From contig CAMDBH010000032.1 in the NCBI GenBank assembly GCA_945889325.1, positions 1 to 37,718 on the forward strand: a DNA stretch of 37,718 bases, written 5' to 3'. The DNA is from Klebsiella pneumoniae. Lineage in GTDB: Bacteria; Myxococcota_A; UBA9042. Positions 1 to 8,362 of this stretch are shown piece by piece (position 1 is the stretch's first letter; the number at the start of each line of letters is the position of its first letter). Position numbers and translations under genes: made by a program. Under the pieces are notes generated by a model. It saw only the letters and a list, made by a program, of their open reading frames with translations. It made no database searches and was not told where the DNA came from.

Positions 1-339
1 CGATTTATCTATTTGTCTTCCGCAGGCGCAAGCGCCACCGCGATGGGCGCCTACCTGCAGGCGCGGTGGTCCGCGGAAGCAGCTGTGCACAACAGCGGAT
101 TGCCGTTCGCGATCGCGCGACCGTCGATCATTTCCGGCGATCGCCAGCAGAGCCGTCCTGCAGAAAAACTTGCAGCGGCGTTGGTTGATCAAGCGTTAGG
201 CGTTGTTGGCTTTTTTGGAGCGAAAACCTTGCGTGATCGCTATCGGTCGACGGACAACAAGACACTTGCCCAAGCGCTCCTGCGCGTCGCCAGCGCGGCG
301 CCTAGCGGAATCACATACGAATCTGAACAGTTGCGATAG
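1..339 (+). CDS. Atypical SDR / NAD(P)-binding epimerase-like protein, 3' end only
   Basis: The reading frame is open from base 1 and ends at TAG 337-339, so only the last ~112 residues are present and the start lies outside the window. The visible part begins with the core strand IYLSSAGAS, followed by YLQARWSAEAAV and then GLPFAIARPSII. This order (strand ending in Ser-Ser, Tyr-x3-Arg/Lys helix with Glu, then a strand ending in ARPS) is characteristic of atypical short-chain dehydrogenases of the NAD(P)H-binding type. The C-terminal part has a small helical segment with no further motif. The glycine-rich cofactor loop would be upstream, so substrate and cofactor cannot be given. It is convergent with the lipoprotein at 482-2917, with two hairpins between them. 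Confidence 0.75.
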   Translation, partial: RFIYLSSAGASATAMGAYLQARWSAEAAVHNSGLPFAIARPSIISGDRQQSRPAEKLAAALVDQALGVVGFFGAKTLRDRYRSTDNKTLAQALLRVASAAPSGITYESEQLR

Positions 340-364
340 GCCCCAACTTTTGCTGCTAAGGCGC

Positions 365-385
365 TGTGCAAGAATAACTTGCACA
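365..385 (+). terminator. Hairpin, probable terminator of the SDR gene
   Basis: A perfect 8-bp inverted repeat, TGTGCAAG / CTTGCACA with a 5-nt loop AATAA, begins 25 nt after the SDR stop codon. It is followed on the + strand by TTTGTCT, a weak T tract. Position and shape fit an intrinsic terminator. The short, interrupted T run keeps this tentative. Confidence 0.5.
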
Positions 386-448
386 TTTGTCTGACAGTTT
401 TGCTGGGGTCGCCAAGCTCACCTATGCGGCTCGCGGCTCCTTGCGTTC

Positions 449-470
449 AAATAACTCGATCGAGTTATTT
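449..470. terminator. 22-bp perfect palindrome between convergent genes
   Basis: Bases 449-470 read the same on both strands (AAATAACTCG-AT-CGAGTTATTT), centred on ATCGAT-like bases. The palindrome ends 11 nt from the stop of the minus-strand lipoprotein and has T-rich flanks in both directions (TTATTTTT on +). It could be a bidirectional terminator hairpin or a protein-binding operator. Its place between two converging stop codons favours a terminator. Confidence 0.5.
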
Positions 471-481
471 TTGCACGACTC

Positions 482-2917
482 CTAATGCGGGATCCCCGTG
501 CCACCCGGGTAGCCGTAGCTGACGAAGTCCGCCCAACCGTAAACCAAAAGGCCGACAAGCTTGTTGGACGTCAGGTTGTGCACGCCGCTGCCGATCGGTT
601 GGCGGGCGACTGCCCAACCGCCGCCGATGGGCTTGAACGCGCCTTTGGGAATTGGAATGGTATCCAGTTTCACCACAGTGTCGGGCTCTGTCGGCACGAT
701 GACGTTGATATAGTTCGATAAATAATTGCCCGGGACCAAGAACACGTAGTTGTCCAAATAGCGGTCGGTCGCGATGCTGAGTTCAAAGTCCGGGTCTCCC
801 GTTTTGGCGTCTGTGGCTTCCGGGATATTGGGACAATCGGCATTCTTGTTGCAATCTAGCGGCTGTTGCTTAACGTTCCAAAACCAACTGCAGACTTTTT
901 GGCCCGCAAACTTGCCGGTGCAGGTGTCTTTGTTTGGGTCGGGTGCAAAGGCCGACGACATGAACTGTCCGACCTCAATGGGATGCTTGTCATTGGAAGT
1001 AATAATGAAATCCTGATCCGACTCAAATTCGATCCACTGCCCTTCTTCCAAGTTGATCGCGCCGCTGGTCTGCGGCGGCGAGGTATTGACGATCGTGCCA
1101 TTGTGCAAAGCGACAATGCGCCATGAATCCTTTTCCTGACCGCGCGGTTGCAGCTTGGTTGCCACGTATTTTTCGCCCCAAGAAGTCGTTGGGAACAGTT
1201 GTTCTTCCATATGGTCCGAGCAGCAAGTAATGGGACAGTCAGCGTTTGTCGTGCACGCCCAGCCTTGGAATTCGCATTTGCCGGATTTGCAGTGATCGGT
1301 ATTGGGCGAATTCGACGCTTCTGAGCCGCCAAAAACCGCGATGGGCAAATCGGCGTGAATGAAAGTGCCCGTTGGATCGCAGCCGTTGCAATTGGTTTCG
1401 ATATTGAGGACTTGACCATACAGCAAGTCAAATTCCTGCGTCTCATTGGCCTTCATGGCCTTGATGCCCGGTCCTGCCAACGTGTCGGTTGACGATGTGA
1501 CGGTGACGTGGGTTTTCTTTTTGGCTTTTTCTTCAGCCGTGTGACCGTGAGAAACCGCGACGATGGTGTAATAACTGCGCAATAGCTCGACGGTCTGTTC
1601 GCGCGTCATGACCCAATAATCGTAGCCCACGCCATTACTTGGCAGCAAAAGGGAAGCATCATTGGAGAAAACGTCATAATTCTGCAGCGGATTGAACTGA
1701 TAGGCCACGATCGGTTGGTCGGACTGAATGCGATAGACATTCTTGTTCACGCCGGTGCCGTCCTGATTCAACGGCTTGAGCGGTTGCCCCGTCGCCGCAT
1801 CTTTCCAGGTAGGATCGGGCAAATTCAAAATTTTCAAGCCGTTGGGTGCTACTGTGTATTGTTTGCTCTGACCGGTGCCCGCCGTGACGGTGACGGTGGC
1901 TGATTTCTGTTGAGTGTTGGAAACAATGACAGAAAACTGGGAGTTTTGCGCGTCGTAGTAGCCTCCGCTGCCGTTGGGCACGTACGCGTTGTCCAAGTCA
2001 ACGGCAAAATAGTCGCAGCCCACGTTGGTGTTGGACTTGAAGTCCGGATCGCAAGGATCGACGCAAATACCGCCTTGGCAAGCGAAATTCTTCAACCCGC
2101 AGTCGTCGGCCAACTGCCAGCTCATGCCGTCGGTGGCGCAAATCATCGCCTGATCGACGTCACATTTCTTGAGTCCTGCTTGGCACACGACGCATTTTTC
2201 GCTCAGACAAACTTGTCCTTCTGAGCACTTGTGAACAACCTTGGAGGTCGCACCGTCGTCGGAGCACTGCATGACTTGATTTGCGGCTTCGGCCGTCGCT
2301 TCGTCTTTGCCGCAGTATTTCTTTTTGGCAACGCATTTCAGGCATTCGCCGCCAACACAAAGGGGCAAATTGTTTGGGCAACTTTTGTCCGTGTACGATT
2401 TGCCGTCGTCGTTGCATATTTGCAGGTTGGTGCCCTTGCAGATTTGCGAACCGGGTTTGCAATTCACGCTGATGCATTTCTTGTTTTCGTCGCAAATGTT
2501 GCCGGCTTTGCAACTGCCGTCGAAAAGGCATTCCACGCATTGGTGGTTGACTGGATTGCAATACGGCGTGTCCGCCGACGCGGCCTTGCACGCACCGTTG
2601 GTGGAACACAAGATGCCGGTGTACGTGTCGATCACGATGTCTTGCGTGCCGTCTTCCTCGGCGTCTGGGGTTTCAACCTGCGTGTCTTGCTCCTCACAAA
2701 TGTCGTCTGCGCAAGGGTTTTCCGTTTCCGTGGTATCGTCAGGCAAGCCCAAGTCTTTGGGCTTTTTCACGTCGGGCACGTCTTCGCCACCGGTCGCTGG
2801 CACCGGCGCGCCGCAGGCGCTCAGCACAAGCGCCGCGAGGGCGACCGCGAGTTTCGACGCGAGCAACCGCCGTTCGTTGGCAAATGAATCGGGCGAGTAG
2901 GGGGAGGGCGGGCGCAT
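482..2917 (-). CDS. Cys-rich lipoprotein with IgGFc-binding-type domain
   Basis: 811 aa. The start at ATG 2917 is chosen because GAGGA lies 5 nt upstream; a longer frame has no such site. A signal peptide ends in the lipobox LSAC (Cys35), so the protein is probably anchored to the outer membrane. An acidic linker follows. A cysteine-rich zone at about residues 104-290 has repeated units of the type CxxxxxC...CVxC. From about residue 300 to the end comes a large beta-rich domain with the hallmarks of the IgGFc-binding family: CDYFAVDLDNAY, PIVAYQFNPL, NDASLLLPSN and CCSDHMEEQLFPTTSWG. The family is common in Myxococcota; IgG binding itself is not expected in a free-living bacterium, so adhesion or surface recognition is the likely role. 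It is transcribed alone, with 173 bp separating it from the gene upstream. Confidence 0.85.
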   Translation of the reverse strand: MRPPSPYSPDSFANERRLLASKLAVALAALVLSACGAPVPATGGEDVPDVKKPKDLGLPDDTTETENPCADDICEEQDTQVETPDAEEDGTQDIVIDTYTGILCSTNGACKAASADTPYCNPVNHQCVECLFDGSCKAGNICDENKKCISVNCKPGSQICKGTNLQICNDDGKSYTDKSCPNNLPLCVGGECLKCVAKKKYCGKDEATAEAANQVMQCSDDGATSKVVHKCSEGQVCLSEKCVVCQAGLKKCDVDQAMICATDGMSWQLADDCGLKNFACQGGICVDPCDPDFKSNTNVGCDYFAVDLDNAYVPNGSGGYYDAQNSQFSVIVSNTQQKSATVTVTAGTGQSKQYTVAPNGLKILNLPDPTWKDAATGQPLKPLNQDGTGVNKNVYRIQSDQPIVAYQFNPLQNYDVFSNDASLLLPSNGVGYDYWVMTREQTVELLRSYYTIVAVSHGHTAEEKAKKKTHVTVTSSTDTLAGPGIKAMKANETQEFDLLYGQVLNIETNCNGCDPTGTFIHADLPIAVFGGSEASNSPNTDHCKSGKCEFQGWACTTNADCPITCCSDHMEEQLFPTTSWGEKYVATKLQPRGQEKDSWRIVALHNGTIVNTSPPQTSGAINLEEGQWIEFESDQDFIITSNDKHPIEVGQFMSSAFAPDPNKDTCTGKFAGQKVCSWFWNVKQQPLDCNKNADCPNIPEATDAKTGDPDFELSIATDRYLDNYVFLVPGNYLSNYINVIVPTEPDTVVKLDTIPIPKGAFKPIGGGWAVARQPIGSGVHNLTSNKLVGLLVYGWADFVSYGYPGGTGIPH

Positions 2918-2940
2918 GTTTTTCCTCAAAAATTTCGGTC

Positions 2941-2959
2941 GCGGGGGCAGCAACCCCGC
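2941..2959 (-). promoter_or_regulatory. Short hairpin in the leader of the IgGFc-type lipoprotein
   Basis: GCGGGG and CCCCGC flank a 7-nt spacer, 24-42 nt ahead of ATG 2917 on the minus strand. The structure would sit in the 5' leader just upstream of the ribosome site. No known riboswitch consensus is recognisable; it may only affect mRNA stability or translation. Confidence 0.25.
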
Positions 2960-3091
2960 AAAGCATACAGTTCGCGGCGCGTGCAGACAACGCTATTGTG
3001 ACAATTTGCCGCGCAGCACCGACAAATAGTTGGCTCTGGGCCATAACATACTGAAATTACAGATTAGTGCGCGGCGCGTTCAAGCGCGAAA

Positions 3092-4147
3092 TTAGGCGCG
3101 ATTCTGCGACGCGGACAGTTCAAAACGCCTGTGCTCATGCCGAATTGTCTCGAACGACTCACCGCGTGCCGCCGAATCGCGCATGTGGGCGGCCACGAGA
3201 TCGAGCCCCACAAACGCGGTCAAGGGTTGATGAATCTGAGACAATTCACAAAATTTCTCGACAGCCTCGGCGAGTTCACCCGGCGGCGCCAGGCTGAAAT
3301 GATGACGCAGCGCCGCGACTGCGATGCGGGCGACGCGAAACTTGCCTTCCACGCTGTGCCCAGCGATGTGCGGCGTGGCCAAATCACAAGCTTGGACAAA
3401 AAAACGATCGGGCCGGGGCTCGGCGACAAAAGTGTCAACTGCCAATGATCGCAAGCGATTCCCCTGTCGCAATTGCATCGCCGCTTGCTCGTCGAGCACC
3501 CCGCCGCGCGCGGCATTGAGCAGAATTGCGCCGTTAAGCCTTTGAAGTCTCTGTGAATTCAGTAGATTCTCAGTAGCGTGTTGGCCATGCTGCGTCAGCG
3601 GCACATGCAGCGTCACGACGTCCCACAGTTGGTTCAGCGCCAAATCCAAATCGATCGAGTCCAAATCGGGCTGCGCGATTTGGCGGGGCGGATCGCAAGA
3701 AAATACCTGCATCTGCAAAGTTTCTAGCCGTTGCGCCACTTCGGAACCAACGGCGCCCACCCCGACGACCAAAACGCGCTTGCCCGCCAGCGGGTCCGGA
3801 TGCAGGCGCGCAAGCGCCCACTGCACCCAATCCGCCACCGGACGCGCGTTGCCGCCTCTGCCAGTCAATAACACAATATTCTGATCTTGCAAGGCTTGTT
3901 CATCAATGTGGTCCACGCCCGACGACAGCGTCGCCACCGCACGCAGCCGAGGCGCGTGCGCCGCGATGGCCCGCGTGACCCGCGTGAGCGTGCGCACAAT
4001 CAACCCATCCGCGACTGCCAGTTCCGCCGTGTGCGCAGCAAGATCCCGCGGTGAAAACGGTAAGCATTCAAAATCTTTAAGCCAATCGAGAGGCAGTGCC
4101 GCCACCGACCCATCCAACACGCCGCGATCGACCAAAATCTTGGGCAT
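3092..4147 (-). CDS. pdxB: D-2-hydroxyacid dehydrogenase, erythronate-4-phosphate dehydrogenase (PdxB)-like
   Basis: 351 aa. PdxB oxidises 4-phospho-D-erythronate in the DXP-independent pyridoxal phosphate pathway. The sequence shows the family order: an N-terminal substrate half, the segment SSGVDHID, the PdxB-like stretch GRGGNARPVADWV, a Rossmann loop VVGVGAVGSEV, the Arg motif NAARGG, the Glu region DTFVAEP and the catalytic His motif TPHIAGHSVEGK. The TPHIAGxSxEGK form is typical of PdxB rather than of glycerate or lactate dehydrogenases. At 351 aa it is slightly shorter than the ~380 aa E. coli enzyme, and the C-terminal dimerisation domain appears abbreviated. It starts 3 nt after the EVE-domain gene, so the two are probably co-transcribed. 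Another 2-hydroxyacid substrate remains possible. Confidence 0.75.
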   Translation of the reverse strand: MPKILVDRGVLDGSVAALPLDWLKDFECLPFSPRDLAAHTAELAVADGLIVRTLTRVTRAIAAHAPRLRAVATLSSGVDHIDEQALQDQNIVLLTGRGGNARPVADWVQWALARLHPDPLAGKRVLVVGVGAVGSEVAQRLETLQMQVFSCDPPRQIAQPDLDSIDLDLALNQLWDVVTLHVPLTQHGQHATENLLNSQRLQRLNGAILLNAARGGVLDEQAAMQLRQGNRLRSLAVDTFVAEPRPDRFFVQACDLATPHIAGHSVEGKFRVARIAVAALRHHFSLAPPGELAEAVEKFCELSQIHQPLTAFVGLDLVAAHMRDSAARGESFETIRHEHRRFELSASQNRA

Positions 4148-4150
4148 GGC

Positions 4151-4585
4151 TCAACTTTGCGGCAGGTTGGTTTGGGCAATTTGCAATAAATACAGCCATT
4201 GCGGTTCCGTCAACGGCACCACGCTCAAGCGCCCCTCGCGGATGAGCTTGATATCCTTGAGCACCCCGCCGGTGGCCTGTTCGTCGCGAATCGTCGCCAG
4301 CGAGACAGGCTTGTTGACTGCCATGACCGGCGCAACTTCCACAACCGACCAATCGCCTTTTTCCGCTGTTGGATCCGGATAATGCGCCTTGGTCACCCGC
4401 AAAATACCGACAATTTCCTTGCCGGTGTTGCTGTGGTAGAAAAAACCGAGATCGCCGACTTCCATCGCGCGCATGTGGTTGCGCGCCGCGTAGCTACGCA
4501 CGCCATCCCACATCGCGGTGCCCTTTTTTTGCAGATCTTGCCAAGAAAAAGCTTCGGGTTCGGACTTCATTAACCAATAGCGCAT
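4151..4585 (-). CDS. EVE domain protein (thymocyte nuclear protein 1-like)
   Basis: 144 aa, the usual size for a stand-alone EVE protein. ATG 4585 is chosen because AAGGA lies about 7 nt upstream and homologues begin at MRYWLMKSEPEAFSW. Family features are visible: the N-terminal YWLMKSEP, WDGVRSYAARNHMRAM, then GDLGFFYHSN and VGILRVTKAHYPDP. EVE domains belong to the PUA-like superfamily and are thought to read modified bases in nucleic acids; bacterial stand-alone members have no settled role. It is the first gene of a two-gene unit with the PdxB-like gene 3 nt downstream. Identification is firm, function is not. Confidence 0.9.
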   Translation of the reverse strand: MRYWLMKSEPEAFSWQDLQKKGTAMWDGVRSYAARNHMRAMEVGDLGFFYHSNTGKEIVGILRVTKAHYPDPTAEKGDWSVVEVAPVMAVNKPVSLATIRDEQATGGVLKDIKLIREGRLSVVPLTEPQWLYLLQIAQTNLPQS

Positions 4586-4746
4586 CGAATTTCCTTGCTG
4601 ACCGGCGACTTTGTGCTTACCTACGTTGCAGACCGCGCCGATGTTGCTTAAGCCGAGCGGAGCGGTCAAGCTTGAACAGCGAAATGAACATTTTTCCCGC
4701 CTGCGCGTACTAACAAAGCGGCCGCGCCGCGGAAAAAAGGGGCCCC

Positions 4747-5229
4747 ATGCGACGCTCGTTGTTGATCATCTTATGCCTATTGCCTTGCGCTGGTATCATC
4801 GGCAGCGCGAGTGAAAGCCAAGCACTGCCGATCATTGGCGAATTCTACGCCGGTGCCGGCGCACGCTCTACCGGTTTGTACGGCGATCCGGGCACGGCGT
4901 ACGCGTTTGGTTTGGAGGCCGGTTGGGACCATGTTTTTCGCGAATTCGGTCTGGGTTTTCGCCTCGACCTGCCCCACGCCGATCCACACCTGACCACCGA
5001 GTTGCGCTATTCTTTGATTGCATGGCCTTTTTTGCGCATCGTTGGGGGTGTCGCGGCTGGCGTCGCCCGCCAGCCCAACGGCAGCCCGCAATGGGACAAG
5101 GTCCTTTCCGGCTTCATCGGTGGGCGCGTGTCGCTCGGTTTGCCGTATGTTAGCTGCTACTTGGGTGAATCGCTGCGCGACGACGCGTTTTCACCTTACA
5201 TGACGCTCAGCGTCGGCTTTGCGTTGTAG
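4747..5229 (+). CDS. Small exported protein, possible beta-barrel
   Basis: 160 aa, family not recognised. The N-terminus (MRRSLLIILCLLPCAGIIGS) is a signal peptide with likely cleavage before residues 21-27. The mature part alternates short Gly/aromatic-rich strands (GEFYAGAG, AFGLEAGW, GLGFRLDL, TTELRYSLIAW, GGRVSLGLPY) and ends in TLSVGFAL. That pattern resembles a small outer-membrane beta-barrel of about eight strands. An AAGGGG ribosome site precedes ATG 4747. It is divergent from the EVE gene and its stop lies 14 nt from the stop of the convergent lipoprotein gene. No enzymatic motif is visible. Confidence 0.7.
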   Translation: MRRSLLIILCLLPCAGIIGSASESQALPIIGEFYAGAGARSTGLYGDPGTAYAFGLEAGWDHVFREFGLGFRLDLPHADPHLTTELRYSLIAWPFLRIVGGVAAGVARQPNGSPQWDKVLSGFIGGRVSLGLPYVSCYLGESLRDDAFSPYMTLSVGFAL

Positions 5230-5243
5230 CTGTCGCGTTTTGT

Positions 5244-7247
5244 TCACGGGCATTTCGCCGCTTTGTCCAAGCAACAGTCGCCCAAGTTCGCGCACGCAGC
5301 ATCGCAATAACAAACGCCATTTTTGCTCTGGCCGCCGCACGCACCGGCGCAACTGCCGACGAGCAACGATTTGCACTGTCCGATCTTTTGCGGGTCGCTG
5401 ACGCTGCATTCCTCGCTGCCGAGGCAGCCGGTAACGGCCGTCCACGGGCTGAAAACGACGGGTGTGGCGCTGCAAGTGGCCGAGCTTCCGCCGCAAGTCC
5501 CCGTGCCGCTGCGGGTTTGCACGGCGCCACCGGCGCCAACTTTGCTGCATTGAAATTCGCTTTTTGTCACGGCACCGCACGCCGTGCCTGACGCCGCCCA
5601 TTTGCCGCTCGCTGCGCAACAGGTTGCAACGGGATCGCAAATCGTCTCAACAGCGCCGCCAAACGCGATGTGCACGGCGACTTCTTGGCACGCGGCATCC
5701 TCATTTTTAACGCTGAAAAACACCGTTCCCGTTTCATCCAGATTGAACAAACCTGGTACGACCGGACCCCAACTTAATGTGCCTGTTGCGCTTTTTAGAC
5801 AACACCCGTTGCCAGCGACGCCGCTTACGGCTGAGTTGCTGGTGGAGGTCTGGCCTTGTGCGCAACTGACTTTGTCGCAATCTTGGCTGTTTGGCCCTTT
5901 GACACAGCGGTAAAAGGCACAGACAGTCACGGGCTTTTGCGCCGTCCACTGCACAAAGACCGCAGGATTATTCAAATTGGTGTTGTCGGCGATGTTGTAC
6001 TGAAAAAAGTCCTTATCGGTCGCGGAGTTGAGTAGCACCTTTGGCGCGAGCAGAATGCCGTGATCGGTATCGGCAAATGCGCCGAGCTTGATGCTGGCGG
6101 CCGTGGTTTCTGCGGCGTCGTAAGCGTCTATTTTTCCGCATAAATCCGCGGGCGGTGCCACGGCACACGACGGCGACGATGTGTTCTTTGCGGCGGCAAT
6201 GCAGGTTTTGGGGGCAACGCAATTCTCGTACGCGAACCAATCGCTAAACGCTGCCACGGTTACGTCCGCGCTACAAGTTGCGCCAATTCCCGTGCAACCT
6301 GAAAATTTCTTGCGGACCATGGCGTTGCCACCGTCGCATTTGTATTCAATGGCCATCGCGTCGGTGCCGCAGACGCTACCCTTCGCTGCCCAAGTGCCCG
6401 CAGGTGTGCAACAAATGCTGCCGGCGTCGCAGGCGTTGGCCTTGACGCATACGCCCGGTTTGGTTTTGTCTTCCACGCTGCACTTGTCGCCGACCTTGCA
6501 GGCCAAAAAATTGCTCCACGCCGACCAAACCAGCGCAGACGGCGCGCTGCTGCACGCCGGTCCGCCACCGACACAACCCGGCTTGCCTGTTCTAATTGTG
6601 ACGCTTTTGCCGTCGGCCGAACAGGTGTATTCCGTCACGGCGATCTTGTTTTCGCAGACAGTGCCGCCGGGTTTCCATTTGCCGTTGTCGCAGCAGACGC
6701 CGGTTTCACACACGCAAGCAGGGCTTTTGCTGTGCGTACACAGTCCTGCAACGCACGCGTCGTCGGTACAAGGGTCGCCGTCATCGCAACTGGGAGGGCA
6801 GATGATCGAATCGGCAGCGATGTCAGGCGGCTCTGCCGCATCCGACCCAACATCTGCAGCAGCTTCGTCCGGTTCGCCTGCCGCATCCGCATCGTCGGCC
6901 ATTGCATCCGAAACGTTGATTTCAAGCGCGTCCTCCGCATCCAAACCGCCGCGTCTGGATGGAGTATCCACTGTATCTTCCATATCTTGTGCATCGACGT
7001 AGCCGTCGTCGCCGTCCGCCACAGCGTCCACTTTCACGGCGGCGTCGGACGTCGCATCGGCAACTGCATCTTTTGTCGCGTCTTTCTTGCCGGCGTCGTT
7101 GCTGACAGCCACGTCACCGAAATTTGGCGTCGTCACGACGGACGCGGTGCTATCGCCGCCGTTTGGGGCGACGCCGCCACAGCCGAAAAAGCCAGATATT
7201 AGCGTGCAAAGAAAGAAGTACTTTGTCACTGTCCGCCGAACGAGCAT
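5244..7247 (-). CDS. Cys-rich lipoprotein with three repeated Cys/Trp modules and a somatomedin-B-like C-terminus
   Basis: 667 aa from ATG 7247; a TTG at 7253 is an alternative. The signal peptide ends at FFGC (Cys23). Residues ~24-145 form a low-complexity Asp/Ala/Val linker that would hold the rest away from the membrane. A CDDGDPCTDDAC unit follows. An ~80-residue module then occurs three times: CC..G.W...G..C, an E-Y/F-x-C step, a basic strand, a Gly-Cys turn and W/F-S-x-W. Between copies 2 and 3 lies a non-repeated beta-rich segment containing DKDFFQYNIAD, resembling pre-peptidase C-terminal domains. The last ~37 residues (CxxxC...CYCDAAC...DCC...C) have the eight-Cys spacing of a somatomedin-B domain. 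It follows the APP1-like gene by 8 nt. Function unknown; probably a surface binding protein. Confidence 0.8.
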   Translation of the reverse strand: MLVRRTVTKYFFLCTLISGFFGCGGVAPNGGDSTASVVTTPNFGDVAVSNDAGKKDATKDAVADATSDAAVKVDAVADGDDGYVDAQDMEDTVDTPSRRGGLDAEDALEINVSDAMADDADAAGEPDEAAADVGSDAAEPPDIAADSIICPPSCDDGDPCTDDACVAGLCTHSKSPACVCETGVCCDNGKWKPGGTVCENKIAVTEYTCSADGKSVTIRTGKPGCVGGGPACSSAPSALVWSAWSNFLACKVGDKCSVEDKTKPGVCVKANACDAGSICCTPAGTWAAKGSVCGTDAMAIEYKCDGGNAMVRKKFSGCTGIGATCSADVTVAAFSDWFAYENCVAPKTCIAAAKNTSSPSCAVAPPADLCGKIDAYDAAETTAASIKLGAFADTDHGILLAPKVLLNSATDKDFFQYNIADNTNLNNPAVFVQWTAQKPVTVCAFYRCVKGPNSQDCDKVSCAQGQTSTSNSAVSGVAGNGCCLKSATGTLSWGPVVPGLFNLDETGTVFFSVKNEDAACQEVAVHIAFGGAVETICDPVATCCAASGKWAASGTACGAVTKSEFQCSKVGAGGAVQTRSGTGTCGGSSATCSATPVVFSPWTAVTGCLGSEECSVSDPQKIGQCKSLLVGSCAGACGGQSKNGVCYCDAACANLGDCCLDKAAKCP

Positions 7248-7255
7248 GGCCAATC

Positions 7256-8362
7256 TTACCCATCCCCGCGGTCGGGATCGAGAAATTCTGCCAAACCCGG
7301 AATGCGTTCCGCAGTACGCAAGGCCATTTTCTTGGCGACCGCAAACGCCTGTTCGGCGGCGAACAGCGACTCGTAAGGTAAAAGTTCGGCCGCGACAAGC
7401 GGCTTCAGTGGTGGTTCTACGCCCAAACGTTTCACGGCCTTGGCTGCAAATTCTCCGTCAAAACCGACATCAAACGCAGCTGTCCGCGGCAGAAGTTCGC
7501 CCAACACCCGTTTGGCGAGCGCAAAGCTGCACAGGGCGCGGCGCGCCGCATCCTCGACGGAGCCAGCCAGACCATCTGCACTAACACGATGATCACGAAC
7601 AAGTTCTTCGGCAACTGCGATAAGCACGCTTTCCTCGGCCAACTTGTCATCGACCAGATTAAGCGCGATTTGCAAAGCGTTAAACGTGGCGACGACGCGA
7701 CCGCGGTAGGCACCGTAGCGCGCGGGCGGCGAATTGCCCTCCAAATGGATAAAAATTCGCCGCACCGGATCGGCAGGCGCAACCAAGGAAAGTTTGCCGA
7801 GAATCGTGGCAATTTCATCGGCATATGCGCCACAAACGCCCAAAATTGCTGCCAATCTCGTCGCCGAGACGCGGCGGGCGCAAACGTCGGCGTACAGGCA
7901 GTAAACCAACGCGTCGACTTCGGCGTCGTCGCCGAAGCAGATTTCGCCGGCAGCTTCATCGCGGGCTTCCAGCCATAAACGCGTTTCCAGATGCGCCCGC
8001 AGCTTGTACGGCACCTGGTTGCTGATGGAACGCAGCCGCCCACGGCGCAACGCTTTGCCAAAATCTTTGAGCACGAGCCGATCCACGCGGATACCATGCA
8101 GTTGAAACATCGCGACAATTCGGGCACGGATCCAGATTGGACTGCCCGACACTACGACTACGCGGGCCTCGCGCTCCTGCGATAGCGCGGCGAGCAACGC
8201 GCGCATGCCCGGGATGGTTTTTTTGCGCGCTGCGGATTCGATCGCGGCCTGCAACAAGCCGCGGGCGGTATGAAACTCCGTTTGCAGATAGGTTTTGTCC
8301 AGATCCCAACGGTAGATGACCTCGGGCCGGCTGCGCTGCGGGTCAACCACTTGCGGCCTCAT
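7256..8362 (-). CDS. HAD-fold phosphatase of the APP1 (DUF2183) type
   Basis: 368 aa. The N-terminal ~170 residues carry the four HAD motifs: YRWDLDKTYL (motif I, nucleophile Asp in DxDKT), VVVVSGSPIW (motif II), a conserved Lys in VPYKLRAHLE (motif III), and CFGDDAEVDALVY (motif IV). This set, with SGSP and GDDAEVDA, matches the catalytic domain of APP1-like phosphatidate phosphatases and their bacterial relatives. The C-terminal half is helical and not recognised. The start overlaps the end of the PlsX-like gene by 20 bp, so the two are translationally coupled; this points to lipid phosphate chemistry, though the substrate is unproven. The 3' end is followed 8 nt later by a lipoprotein gene on the same strand. 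Confidence 0.75.
   Translation of the reverse strand: MRPQVVDPQRSRPEVIYRWDLDKTYLQTEFHTARGLLQAAIESAARKKTIPGMRALLAALSQEREARVVVVSGSPIWIRARIVAMFQLHGIRVDRLVLKDFGKALRRGRLRSISNQVPYKLRAHLETRLWLEARDEAAGEICFGDDAEVDALVYCLYADVCARRVSATRLAAILGVCGAYADEIATILGKLSLVAPADPVRRIFIHLEGNSPPARYGAYRGRVVATFNALQIALNLVDDKLAEESVLIAVAEELVRDHRVSADGLAGSVEDAARRALCSFALAKRVLGELLPRTAAFDVGFDGEFAAKAVKRLGVEPPLKPLVAAELLPYESLFAAEQAFAVAKKMALRTAERIPGLAEFLDPDRGDG

Noticed and set aside
2231..2887. Long open frame on the + strand opposite the Cys-rich lipoprotein
   Set aside because: It lies fully inside a well-supported gene on the other strand, has no recognisable domain, and arises from the base bias of the Cys-rich codons.
6181..7002. 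273-codon + strand open frame with Ala/Ser-rich translation
   Set aside because: It mirrors the Asp/Ala linker and Cys repeats of the lipoprotein at 5244-7247; no ribosome site and no family resemblance.
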